A DNA stretch of 7,835 bases from Campylobacterales bacterium (lineage in GTDB: Bacteria; Campylobacterota; Campylobacteria; Campylobacterales; QNZT01): contig DQTU01000254.1 of assembly GCA_015662615.1 (NCBI GenBank), forward strand, positions 1 to 7,835, in the 5' to 3' direction. The first letter of the stretch is position 1. Every line of letters begins with the position of its first letter. This document shows, piece after piece, positions 1-5,703 of this stretch. The notes below the pieces were generated by a model that was not told the DNA's origin, ran no database searches, and was given only the letters and a program-made list of their open reading frames with translations. The position numbers were made by a program, and so were the translations under genes.

Positions 1-179
1 ACAAACTTAAGGGTTTTATGTTTAGCACTTATATCTTTTTTCCGATGTTATTTTTGACATATCTGTTTTTTGAAGTTATCCCTTATTATTCAGGTATGAC
101 AAAAACACTTGTGAAGTTTGATATATCTGATATGCTTTATCGGGTTTTTAAAGATGAAAGTGATAAATGTGACGATTAG
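1..179 (+). CDS. 3' end of a membrane protein gene, or a complete 53-residue one-helix protein
   Basis: An open frame enters from the left edge (first full codon at 3) and ends with TAG at 177-179, giving 58 visible residues. A hydrophobic, aromatic-rich stretch (visible residues about 5-30, including FFPMLFLTYLFFEVIPYY) looks like one membrane helix. It is followed by an amphipathic then acidic tail ending DESDKCDD. Two readings are possible. It may be the C-terminus of a longer membrane protein starting outside the window. Alternatively it may be a complete small protein starting at the ATG at 18-20, which has an AAGGG at 9-13 four bases upstream. I do not recognise the family. Its stop overlaps the stop of the minus-strand yigZ-like gene by four bases, which suggests the frame is a real gene end rather than chance. 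No GC-rich terminator is visible at the junction. Confidence 0.6.
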   Translation, partial: KLKGFMFSTYIFFPMLFLTYLFFEVIPYYSGMTKTLVKFDISDMLYRVFKDESDKCDD

Positions 180-739
180 AGGTTTTGTTTAAATATTTTA
201 AATTTTTTGATCTCTTCCTCTGTTAAATCAAGCTCCCATAAAACAGTTGTTGCTCTAAAATCTCTTGTTGGGTAAGTGATATTCTCATGATTAAAATAGT
301 GTTCGTATCTATTAACCAAAGCATAAAGAGTTTCAAAAGAGATAGAAAATCTTTTTTCATATATTTTAAACTCAGCAGACTTGATAACTTCTTTAGCTCC
401 TGTTCCATAACCTCGTATCATTCCGCCAGTACCAAGTTTAGTGCCTCCAAAATATCGTACTGTAATGAGTGCACTATTTATAATTTTTTCTCCTCTTAAA
501 ACACTAAGTGTGGGTGCCCCAGCACATCCTTTTGGTTCTCCATCGTCACTAGAATTTTCTACTATTTGGTCAAATTCATTTAGTTTTCGATAGGCGTAGA
601 TAATGTGTGAGGCTTTAGGATGTTCTATTTTTAGAGTTTTTATAAGGGAGTCAAACTCTGATATAGGAGTAAGGTATGAGATAAAAACTGATTTTTTTAC
701 CTCATACCTCTGTGAATATGTCTGCGTGACAAGTTGCAT
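176..739 (-). CDS. yigZ: YigZ/IMPACT family protein (UPF0029)
   Basis: This is a cytosolic protein of 187 residues, close to the usual length of the family (E. coli YigZ is about 200). The N-terminal UPF0029/Impact domain (about 10-115) has the family signature: SSDDGEPKGCAGAP at 63-76, followed by TVRYFGGTKLGTGGMIRGYG at 93-112. The remaining ~65 residues fit the short ferredoxin-like DUF1949 domain. In eukaryotes IMPACT binds GCN1 and restrains GCN2. The bacterial role is not settled, although nucleic acid binding and ribosome-related roles have been suggested. The ATG directly follows the ccsBA stop (TAGATG across 742-737), with only a weak purine-rich site ahead of it. Translation therefore probably depends on coupling to ccsBA. 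The gene ends in a four-base overlap with the convergent plus-strand gene. Family assignment is secure; function is not. Confidence 0.93.
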   Translation of the reverse strand: MQLVTQTYSQRYEVKKSVFISYLTPISEFDSLIKTLKIEHPKASHIIYAYRKLNEFDQIVENSSDDGEPKGCAGAPTLSVLRGEKIINSALITVRYFGGTKLGTGGMIRGYGTGAKEVIKSAEFKIYEKRFSISFETLYALVNRYEHYFNHENITYPTRDFRATTVLWELDLTEEEIKKFKIFKQNL

Positions 740-3700
740 CTATTTTTTTAAAGATCGCTTAGGATAGGAGAGTGCGATGACGCCAGCAACTAGAGCTATG
801 ATATAGTATAGATAGTTTGGAATTGGTACAGGATCTCCTGCAGCATATGAGTGCATTCCTGAGAGATAATAGTTTACTCCCACAAATGTCATGATAATGA
901 CAGAATAAGCTACCGTAGAAGCAACTGAATACCAATATTCATAATTTTTCTTAATTGCCGGTACAAAGCGAATATGAAGCACTACGACGTATGCAAGTAT
1001 CGATATCCAAGCCCAAGTCTCTTTCGGATCCCAACCCCAGTATCTTCCCCATGATTCATTGGCCCAGACACCACCTAAGAAGTTTCCGATAGTTAGCATT
1101 GAGATACCTAAGATGGCTGTCATTTCATTTATTCTTGTAGATTCTATGATACTTCTTTGTAAATCAGGCCGTTTGTCACTTTTAAATATAAAAAGTATGA
1201 GTGCAAAAAATCCAAGTATCATGCTAAGACCTAAAAATCCGTAACTTGCAGTAATGATCGATACATGGATGTTAAGCCAATAAGATTTTAAAACTGGCAC
1301 AAGGTTTGTGATTTGTGGATCCATCTCATTGATAAAAGTAGCTCCAAGCGTGATACCTGTGATAATTCCTGTTAATGCTGGAGCGATAAGTGAATATCTA
1401 GCAAACACAATTCCAGCCAATCCCATAGACCAAGCAACATAGAGCATCGCTTCGTAGGCATTTGACCAGGGTGCGTGTCCTCCGATATACCAACGCGCTG
1501 CGAGTCCTAAAGTGTGAAGAACAAATGCGATTGTGATGATGGCAAGGACTATTTTAGATGCTTTTTGGATATTTAATTTTGGTTTGAGCATTTTTGCCAT
1601 TATAATGGCTAAAAGTGCGATACCAGAAAATAGATAAACTAAGATTAGCTTATTGAAAAGTGAGACTCGTTTGAAAAATTTCTCTGCATCAAGTTTACTT
1701 TGACTTGGGATGATATCTGATGCAACTTTTCTCTGATATTGAGCAATAAGCCCTAGTGCCTCATCAGCTTTCTCCCAATTGTTTGATTTTTGACTCTCAG
1801 CTATTTGGTCAAAATAATTGATAAAAAGGTTTCGTATCATGCCACTATCTTCGGCTTCAAAAACACTTATGGCATCTTTTACTGAATACCATTTTTTAGT
1901 TTCATCATTAGGTTTTGGCACAATTTTCATCAAATCACCTGTAAAGATCATGTAGGCGATATTTAATCTTTCGTCAGTTTTAATAATTTCCCTGTCAAAT
2001 TGATTTCTCTGAATTGGACGTTTTTGTGAAGACTCTTCAATATACTCGGTTAATTTATATGAGGGTTGTTTTTCATAGTTAAAAAAGTCACTAAATGAGG
2101 CATGGGTCTCTTTGGGATTAATCCCTAAAATCTTTTTAACTTTACTGTGCTTTACATTGATCAACTTTATATCTTGCCAAGCTTTTGGTGCTGTAATCAT
2201 CCCCAGCATAATTTGGTTTGAATCAAGACCTTCTATTTTAGATTTTTTAGCAAGTTTTAGTAAGACTTCATTTGAAAATGTATCAAGAGGTTTAATCCTA
2301 CCATCAACCGTTTGAACTAATAAATCTCCAAACTTCGCTGCATGTGCTTTATCGTAGTTCTTTACAATAGTTAAAGAATCACTATCTGCATGCATTGGTG
2401 TATAAGAGATCAGTAACATTAGGATAAATGCCGTTGTACTTTTCAATACCGTATCTCTTTGAATAGCCGCTACTAGTTTTCTAAATCTACTTTTTGGGTT
2501 TAAAATATTTAAAATAAATCCAAGCGCAAGTAAAAAATATCCTATATAGGTTGGAATTTTTCCCGGATCATTGTTGACTGAAAGAATAGTGCCTTTCTCA
2601 TCTGTATCATATGATGATTGGAAAAATCTATGGCTTTTATAGTCTAGTATATGATTCATAAAGATTCTAAAAGGCATTTTGACTCCATCTTTTTCATCAA
2701 TTAGGACAACTTCACTGGCATATGATGATGGTGACATAGAGCCTGGATAACGCTCTAATTGAAAGTCATTTAATTTGATAGAAAAAGGAAGTTGAAGAAT
2801 TTTTGCACCCCACTCAAGGTTGAAATTTACACCTGAAATATTTGTAACTGCTTTACGACCTTGTGTTCCTTTTCCAAAACCATACATAACAATCTCTTCA
2901 TTTTTTCCATCGTAGGATAGATCAACTATGAGTGCTGAAGGTGTTGCCCTTTGCATGCTTCGTCCACCCTCATTGCTTGCAGAAGTTAACGTCTCTTTTG
3001 CTTTTGAAAATAGTGCTTTTGGTACAAACTTAACCACACCCAAATCATAAAGTTTCCCTTTCTCAAATAGATGCTCAACACCTGCTTCAAAAATACCACT
3101 TTTACTATCTTTCATTCGAAACCATGAAGTGTTTGTATCACTTATAAAAAAGAATTTACCATCTTTTGTATAGATATTTACAGTTGGTTTATCATTTTCT
3201 TCTACTTGTTTATTTAGAGATATAATTGCTGTTTTGCTATCGTGTGATTCGCCAGCTTTTAGTAGGATTTGACTTGGACCGCTCAGCTGGGTCAAAACGG
3301 TCATATCTATCATCGGTATGCCATTTGGATCTTCTATAAGTGTTTTTTGTGCATTTGGGATATAGCTTTTGTAGCTTATCTCTGCAATTTTCCCTTCAAT
3401 CTCTAGTTGCATATCAAAATCATTGGAGGAGATTTTAGACATAAGTTTTTTTATCTCTGTCGTGTATGTTTTATCACCTGAGACTGCATTGAATTGTACA
3501 TAGGAGTCACTTGATCTGATGATATCACTTGACTGACCTTCACGAATATGCATAATCCCTTCATATCCAATGTATCTTGTGACAGCAGCCCCGATAAGTA
3601 CTACTATAAAACCACTATGAAAGAGTACTTGTGGTAGTTTCTCTTTTTTAAACATGTTGTATTTAAACATGTTGCCGATGAGATTGATTGCTAAAAGTAT

Positions 3701-3862
3701 CTGCACCATCTCAAACCATTTAGTCGTATAGATGACCGCCCATGCCGTTTCTGTTCCATGATCATTTTCTATAAATGTACCCATAGCACTTGCTACGCCG
3801 AAGATGATTGTTAGTATTATCATCAATTCCATAGAAAATAGAATCTTTTTTATATTTTTCAA
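740..3862 (-). CDS. ccsBA: CcsBA, fused ResB-ResC cytochrome c synthase (System II)
   Basis: This inner-membrane protein of 1040 residues should export haem and attach it to CXXCH apocytochromes c in the periplasm. The N-terminal ResB/CcsB part has helices near 6-30, 48-68, 77-97 and 436-456, with a large periplasmic domain between. The C-terminal ResC/CcsA part has about nine helices from 735 to 1034 and the haem-handling WWD motif (GRYWGWDPKETWAW, 939-952). Four histidines match the known CcsBA set: TM-His1 H82, P-His1 H866 in WLNIHVS, TM-His2 H963 in VLHIRF, and P-His2 H1004 in SGMHSYA. The 97- and 41-residue spacings closely match those I recall for Helicobacter hepaticus CcsBA. A helix near 476-492 ending in MHADS resembles a signal peptide where two proteins would have joined. 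A soluble region (about 493-733, with DGRIKPLDTFSNEV) links the halves. The start is TTG, chosen because a strong AGGGGG lies five bases upstream; the next ATG is codon 11. It is probably first in an operon with yigZ. Confidence 0.96.
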   Translation of the reverse strand: MKNIKKILFSMELMIILTIIFGVASAMGTFIENDHGTETAWAVIYTTKWFEMVQILLAINLIGNMFKYNMFKKEKLPQVLFHSGFIVVLIGAAVTRYIGYEGIMHIREGQSSDIIRSSDSYVQFNAVSGDKTYTTEIKKLMSKISSNDFDMQLEIEGKIAEISYKSYIPNAQKTLIEDPNGIPMIDMTVLTQLSGPSQILLKAGESHDSKTAIISLNKQVEENDKPTVNIYTKDGKFFFISDTNTSWFRMKDSKSGIFEAGVEHLFEKGKLYDLGVVKFVPKALFSKAKETLTSASNEGGRSMQRATPSALIVDLSYDGKNEEIVMYGFGKGTQGRKAVTNISGVNFNLEWGAKILQLPFSIKLNDFQLERYPGSMSPSSYASEVVLIDEKDGVKMPFRIFMNHILDYKSHRFFQSSYDTDEKGTILSVNNDPGKIPTYIGYFLLALGFILNILNPKSRFRKLVAAIQRDTVLKSTTAFILMLLISYTPMHADSDSLTIVKNYDKAHAAKFGDLLVQTVDGRIKPLDTFSNEVLLKLAKKSKIEGLDSNQIMLGMITAPKAWQDIKLINVKHSKVKKILGINPKETHASFSDFFNYEKQPSYKLTEYIEESSQKRPIQRNQFDREIIKTDERLNIAYMIFTGDLMKIVPKPNDETKKWYSVKDAISVFEAEDSGMIRNLFINYFDQIAESQKSNNWEKADEALGLIAQYQRKVASDIIPSQSKLDAEKFFKRVSLFNKLILVYLFSGIALLAIIMAKMLKPKLNIQKASKIVLAIITIAFVLHTLGLAARWYIGGHAPWSNAYEAMLYVAWSMGLAGIVFARYSLIAPALTGIITGITLGATFINEMDPQITNLVPVLKSYWLNIHVSIITASYGFLGLSMILGFFALILFIFKSDKRPDLQRSIIESTRINEMTAILGISMLTIGNFLGGVWANESWGRYWGWDPKETWAWISILAYVVVLHIRFVPAIKKNYEYWYSVASTVAYSVIIMTFVGVNYYLSGMHSYAAGDPVPIPNYLYYIIALVAGVIALSYPKRSLKK

Positions 3863-3867
3863 TAGTT

Positions 3868-3873
3868 CCCCCT
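3868..3873 (-). promoter_or_regulatory. Ribosome binding site that fixes the TTG start of ccsBA
   Basis: On the minus strand AGGGGG lies five bases before the TTG at 3862-3860. It is one of the best Shine-Dalgarno sequences in the window. The first ATG of the frame (codon 11, in LFSMEL) has no such site, and starting there would delete the basic residues (KNIKK) ahead of the first membrane helix. This supports TTG as the true start. Confidence 0.75.
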
Positions 3874-3885
3874 AAAAAAGAAGAT

Positions 3886-3894
3886 ATTTTATCA
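3886..3894 (-). promoter_or_regulatory. Possible extended -10 promoter for ccsBA-yigZ
   Basis: The minus strand reads TGATAAAAT, an extended -10 (TG, one base, then TAAAAT, five of six matches to TATAAT). It would start transcription near 3879, just ahead of the AGGGGG ribosome binding site, giving a leader of under 20 nt. The sequence upstream is AT-rich with no clear -35. That is usual for housekeeping promoters in Campylobacterota, which rely on the -10 and periodic A/T tracts. In DNA this AT-rich, chance matches are common. Confidence 0.4.
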
Positions 3895-3986
3895 AAAAAT
3901 AGCAAATAAAGAGACACATATTGTTAAAAATAGGCTTATTTGAATAGGTATGTAAAAATTTAAGAAAAAATTAAACTATTTTGAAA

Positions 3987-3992
3987 TATAAT
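3987..3992 (+). promoter_or_regulatory. -10 box of a plus-strand housekeeping promoter
   Basis: A perfect TATAAT lies downstream of a long A/T-rich run (3950-3986) that contains A-tracts but no good TTGACA. This fits the -35-less promoters of Campylobacterota. Transcription would begin near 3999-4001, just before the 5' strand of the predicted P1 stem of the RNA described next. AATAGG occurs three times nearby (3929-3934, 3943-3948, 3990-3995), but I cannot assign it a role. Confidence 0.5.
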
Positions 3993-4085
3993 AGGAAGTT
4001 ATAGAATGTTAGCCGACAGTTCCGCAATTGCCGACCAACAAAGTAAAAAGCTTAAAGACCCGCATCTTTAAAACCTTTCACATTC

Positions 4086-4166
4086 AAAAGGAGTGTTGAA
4101 TGAATTTGTTTACTCTGAAAGTATAAAATATGAAAGTAAACAAATAGTTAATCACACTCCTTTTTT
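4086..4166 (+). terminator. Long two-part hairpin with T-run, probably bidirectional terminator
   Basis: The outer stem AAAAGGAGTG (4086-4095) pairs perfectly with CACTCCTTTT (4155-4164). An inner stem ATTTGTTTACT (4104-4114) pairs perfectly with AGTAAACAAAT (4135-4145). A short internal loop separates them and about 20 nt form the top loop. The plus-strand 3' side continues into six T (4161-4166), so it fits intrinsic termination of the plus-strand RNA. Read on the minus strand, the hairpin starts four bases after the lipoprotein stop (TAG, 4170-4168) and ends in TTTTG. It may therefore also end the infB-ribD-lipoprotein operon, less efficiently. Confidence 0.65.
4100..4126 (+). other. Possible 8-codon ORF within the terminator hairpin
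   Basis: ATG at 4100-4102 opens a frame reading MNLFTLKV and then TAA (4124-4126). It is preceded by AAAAGGAG (4086-4093), a strong ribosome binding site with six-base spacing. The binding site forms the 5' strand of the terminator's outer stem, so ribosome loading and hairpin folding would exclude each other. This could be a leader peptide or a chance ORF beside a purine-rich stem. Nothing in the peptide suggests amino-acid-specific attenuation. Confidence 0.15.
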
Positions 4167-4167
4167 A

Positions 4168-4665
4168 CTACAAAGTATTGATTTTTTCTATAATAGGTGT
4201 TTTAATTCTAGACCTTTTTCTTTTTTTATTTGTTCTTTGAGATTTTTCTGGTTGGCTATTTGTAATAGATGTTAAAAAATTATCTTTTATAGTAATTGTT
4301 ACAATTCCTCCAATAGGGTTTAAATCTTCATCATAATAAAATGTAATAGGATTTGATGTTCCGCTTTTTAGAAATGCATAAACATAGAGGTTAACATCTT
4401 TATCATAATCAGCATCTATGATTTTTCCTGTTCCATGATAGACTTGTGACACATCACTAGTATAACGCTTAGTACTTGATTGAGGTTGAATATCTCTGAT
4501 AATTGGTGCATTTTTAGGTGCTTTTATAACGCTGTAGTCTTGATTTGTTGCTGATCTAACTTCTGTGGCCGAGTAAAGATCTTCAAAATATCCTTTTGAT
4601 TTTGCTGAACAACCTGAAAATAGAGCTGCTATAATGAGTGCAAATAGTAAATGGCGAAAATGCAT
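4168..4665 (-). CDS. Predicted lipoprotein of unknown function
   Basis: The product is 165 residues. It starts with a short basic segment (MHFRH), a hydrophobic core (6-15) and a lipobox FSGC (16-19), so signal peptidase II should cleave before C19 and leave a lipid-anchored periplasmic protein of about 147 residues. The region after the anchor is polar and probably disordered (20-75). Residues 76-133 look like a compact beta-rich domain (YHGTGKIIDADYDKDVNLYVYAF, then NPITFYYDEDLNPIGGIVTITI). The tail is very basic (KKRKRSR, 147-153). I recognise no enzyme motif or named family. The ATG has AAGGAA (4676-4671) five bases upstream. It lies 36 bases after ribD with no terminator between, so it is probably last in the infB operon. 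A weak GATAAT on the minus strand (4702-4697) might add local transcription. A long hairpin follows its stop. Confidence 0.85.
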   Translation of the reverse strand: MHFRHLLFALIIAALFSGCSAKSKGYFEDLYSATEVRSATNQDYSVIKAPKNAPIIRDIQPQSSTKRYTSDVSQVYHGTGKIIDADYDKDVNLYVYAFLKSGTSNPITFYYDEDLNPIGGIVTITIKDNFLTSITNSQPEKSQRTNKKRKRSRIKTPIIEKINTL

Positions 4666-4701
4666 AATGGTTCCTTACATGTGGAGCTAAAGTAATATTA
4701 T

Positions 4702-5703
4702 CTAAATTTTTTTAAACCATTCAATGGTGTCTGATTCATTTTGGTATTGGTTTAAATTTTTAAGTTTCAAATCAAGTTGAATAGTTTTTCCAAGTTTAAA
4801 GTTTGGAGCTGTAAATATCATGTAATGATCTACTATATCGCTAGTCTCTTTCATCAATACATCTGCTCCTTCAATCATTATAAAGCGATATTTTTTAATT
4901 ATATCAAGATTTTTTTCAATAAAAACTTTTCGTCCCTTTACTTTAAATAGTGGAATTTGAGTATCAAAATCATCTCTTTTTGAGTAAATTAAAATATCTG
5001 GAGGACGACCACCACAAAGTCTACAATCCAAAGTTGGTTTGTCAATTCTAACTGTGTTACCACCAATGACTAAAAGGTCAATTTTCTCTCTTAATTTATG
5101 TACTAGAGTGCGAGAGTTTAATGAGCTTATCGTCCCACCAGTATAAACTCCATTTTTTGTAATTGCTAATTTAAAAAATATATAGGGCTCATTTTTTTGC
5201 CATTTTTTAAAAGGCTCTAAAAGCTGATTGCACTCTTTTTGTAAAACTCCTTTGAGCACTTCCATACCACAAGACTCTAAAAGCTTTGCACCGCCAGATG
5301 CTTCTTTATTTGGATCCATGGAGCCAATAACTACTTTTTTAAAACCTAGTGTTTTTATTAAAATAGAGCAGGGTGGTGTGCTTCCTGTATGATTACAAGG
5401 TTCAAGTGTGACATAGATAGTATAGTCTTTAAATTGATTATTGTGATTTTCTAAAATATATTGATGTTTTTTAGATGCACTATGTATGTTTAAAATTTTT
5501 TTATCGCCTAAAATCTCTAAAGCTTTAGAAATGACATTTAACTCTGCATGCGCTTCTCCTGCCTGGTGATGTGCCTCAATTGCGATTATTTTTTTATTAT
5601 TGTTTAGTATAAGTGCGCCAACGGCTGGGTTGGGGTAGGTTAGTCCTTGATATTTCCATGCCTCTTTTAGGCATAAGTCCATATAAAAACTGTTAGCTAC
5701 CAT
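4702..5703 (-). CDS. ribD: RibD, bifunctional riboflavin biosynthesis deaminase/reductase
   Basis: RibD deaminates 2,5-diamino-6-ribosylamino-4(3H)-pyrimidinone 5'-phosphate and reduces the ribosyl chain with NADPH, the second and third steps of cytosolic riboflavin synthesis. The deaminase domain (about 4-150) has PNPAVGA (24-30), the zinc/catalytic HAE (52-54) and PCNHTGSTPPC (102-112), with H52, C103 and C112 as expected zinc ligands. The reductase domain (about 172-333) has GGNTVRIDKPTLDCR (214-228), matching the family's TVxxDxPxL segment, and IEGADVL (277-283). The protein has 333 residues, against about 367 in E. coli. It carries a ~26-residue insertion between HAE and the cysteine motif (about 67-93), while the reductase half is short and lacks the usual SxW motif. 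The ATG overlaps the rimP stop by seven bases (ATGGTAG) with no strong ribosome binding site, suggesting translational coupling. No FMN riboswitch precedes it. Confidence 0.95.
   Translation of the reverse strand: MVANSFYMDLCLKEAWKYQGLTYPNPAVGALILNNNKKIIAIEAHHQAGEAHAELNVISKALEILGDKKILNIHSASKKHQYILENHNNQFKDYTIYVTLEPCNHTGSTPPCSILIKTLGFKKVVIGSMDPNKEASGGAKLLESCGMEVLKGVLQKECNQLLEPFKKWQKNEPYIFFKLAITKNGVYTGGTISSLNSRTLVHKLREKIDLLVIGGNTVRIDKPTLDCRLCGGRPPDILIYSKRDDFDTQIPLFKVKGRKVFIEKNLDIIKKYRFIMIEGADVLMKETSDIVDHYMIFTAPNFKLGKTIQLDLKLKNLNQYQNESDTIEWFKKI

Larger units (their letters stand above)
4000..4166 (+). ncRNA. Predicted structured RNA (~165 nt), unrecognised family
   Basis: This segment has a promoter, a folded body and a terminator, but no protein gene of its own. 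Stems readable by eye are P1 GAATGT (4004-4009) with ACATTC (4080-4085); P2 CAGTT (4017-4021) with AATTG (4026-4030), loop CCGC; P3 TTAAAGA (4052-4058) with TCTTTAA (4065-4071), loop CCCGCA. P1 thus closes a three-way junction. A long terminator-like hairpin begins at 4086 and ends in six T. Bases 4011-4035 are 60% G+C (15 of 25) in strongly AT-rich surroundings, a classic sign of structured RNA in such genomes. GCCGAC occurs twice (4012-4017, 4030-4035). It matches no riboswitch, 6S, SRP, RNase P or tmRNA consensus that I can recall. It could be a trans-acting sRNA with C-rich loops or an orphan riboswitch-like leader. The 5' end is inferred from the -10 box. Confidence 0.5.

Noticed and set aside
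223..408. A 61-codon minus-strand frame inside the yigZ-like gene
   Set aside because: It is an out-of-frame shadow of the C-terminal part of a gene with a clear family signature in the main frame.
1059..1244. Plus-strand frame opposite ccsBA; similar ones at 2112-2315 and 287-499
   Set aside because: They are antisense to well-supported conserved genes and have no family features of their own.
4024..4031. GCAATTGC palindrome as a repressor operator
   Set aside because: The palindrome is short and only 8 bp, the flanks are not symmetric, and the bases are better explained by the P2 hairpin. The 18-bp spacing of the GCCGAC repeats does not place them on one face of DNA.
4011..4035. Partial resemblance of GCCGACAGT to the conserved 3' segment of the FMN riboswitch
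   Set aside because: The other conserved FMN-element blocks are absent, the segment is at the 5' end of the RNA, and it lies on the opposite strand from ribD and downstream of it.
4093..4275. A 60-codon plus-strand frame starting GTG within the intergenic hairpin
   Set aside because: It runs through the terminator stem and then antisense to the lipoprotein gene, starts inside its own ribosome binding site, and its product looks like random translation of A/T-rich DNA.
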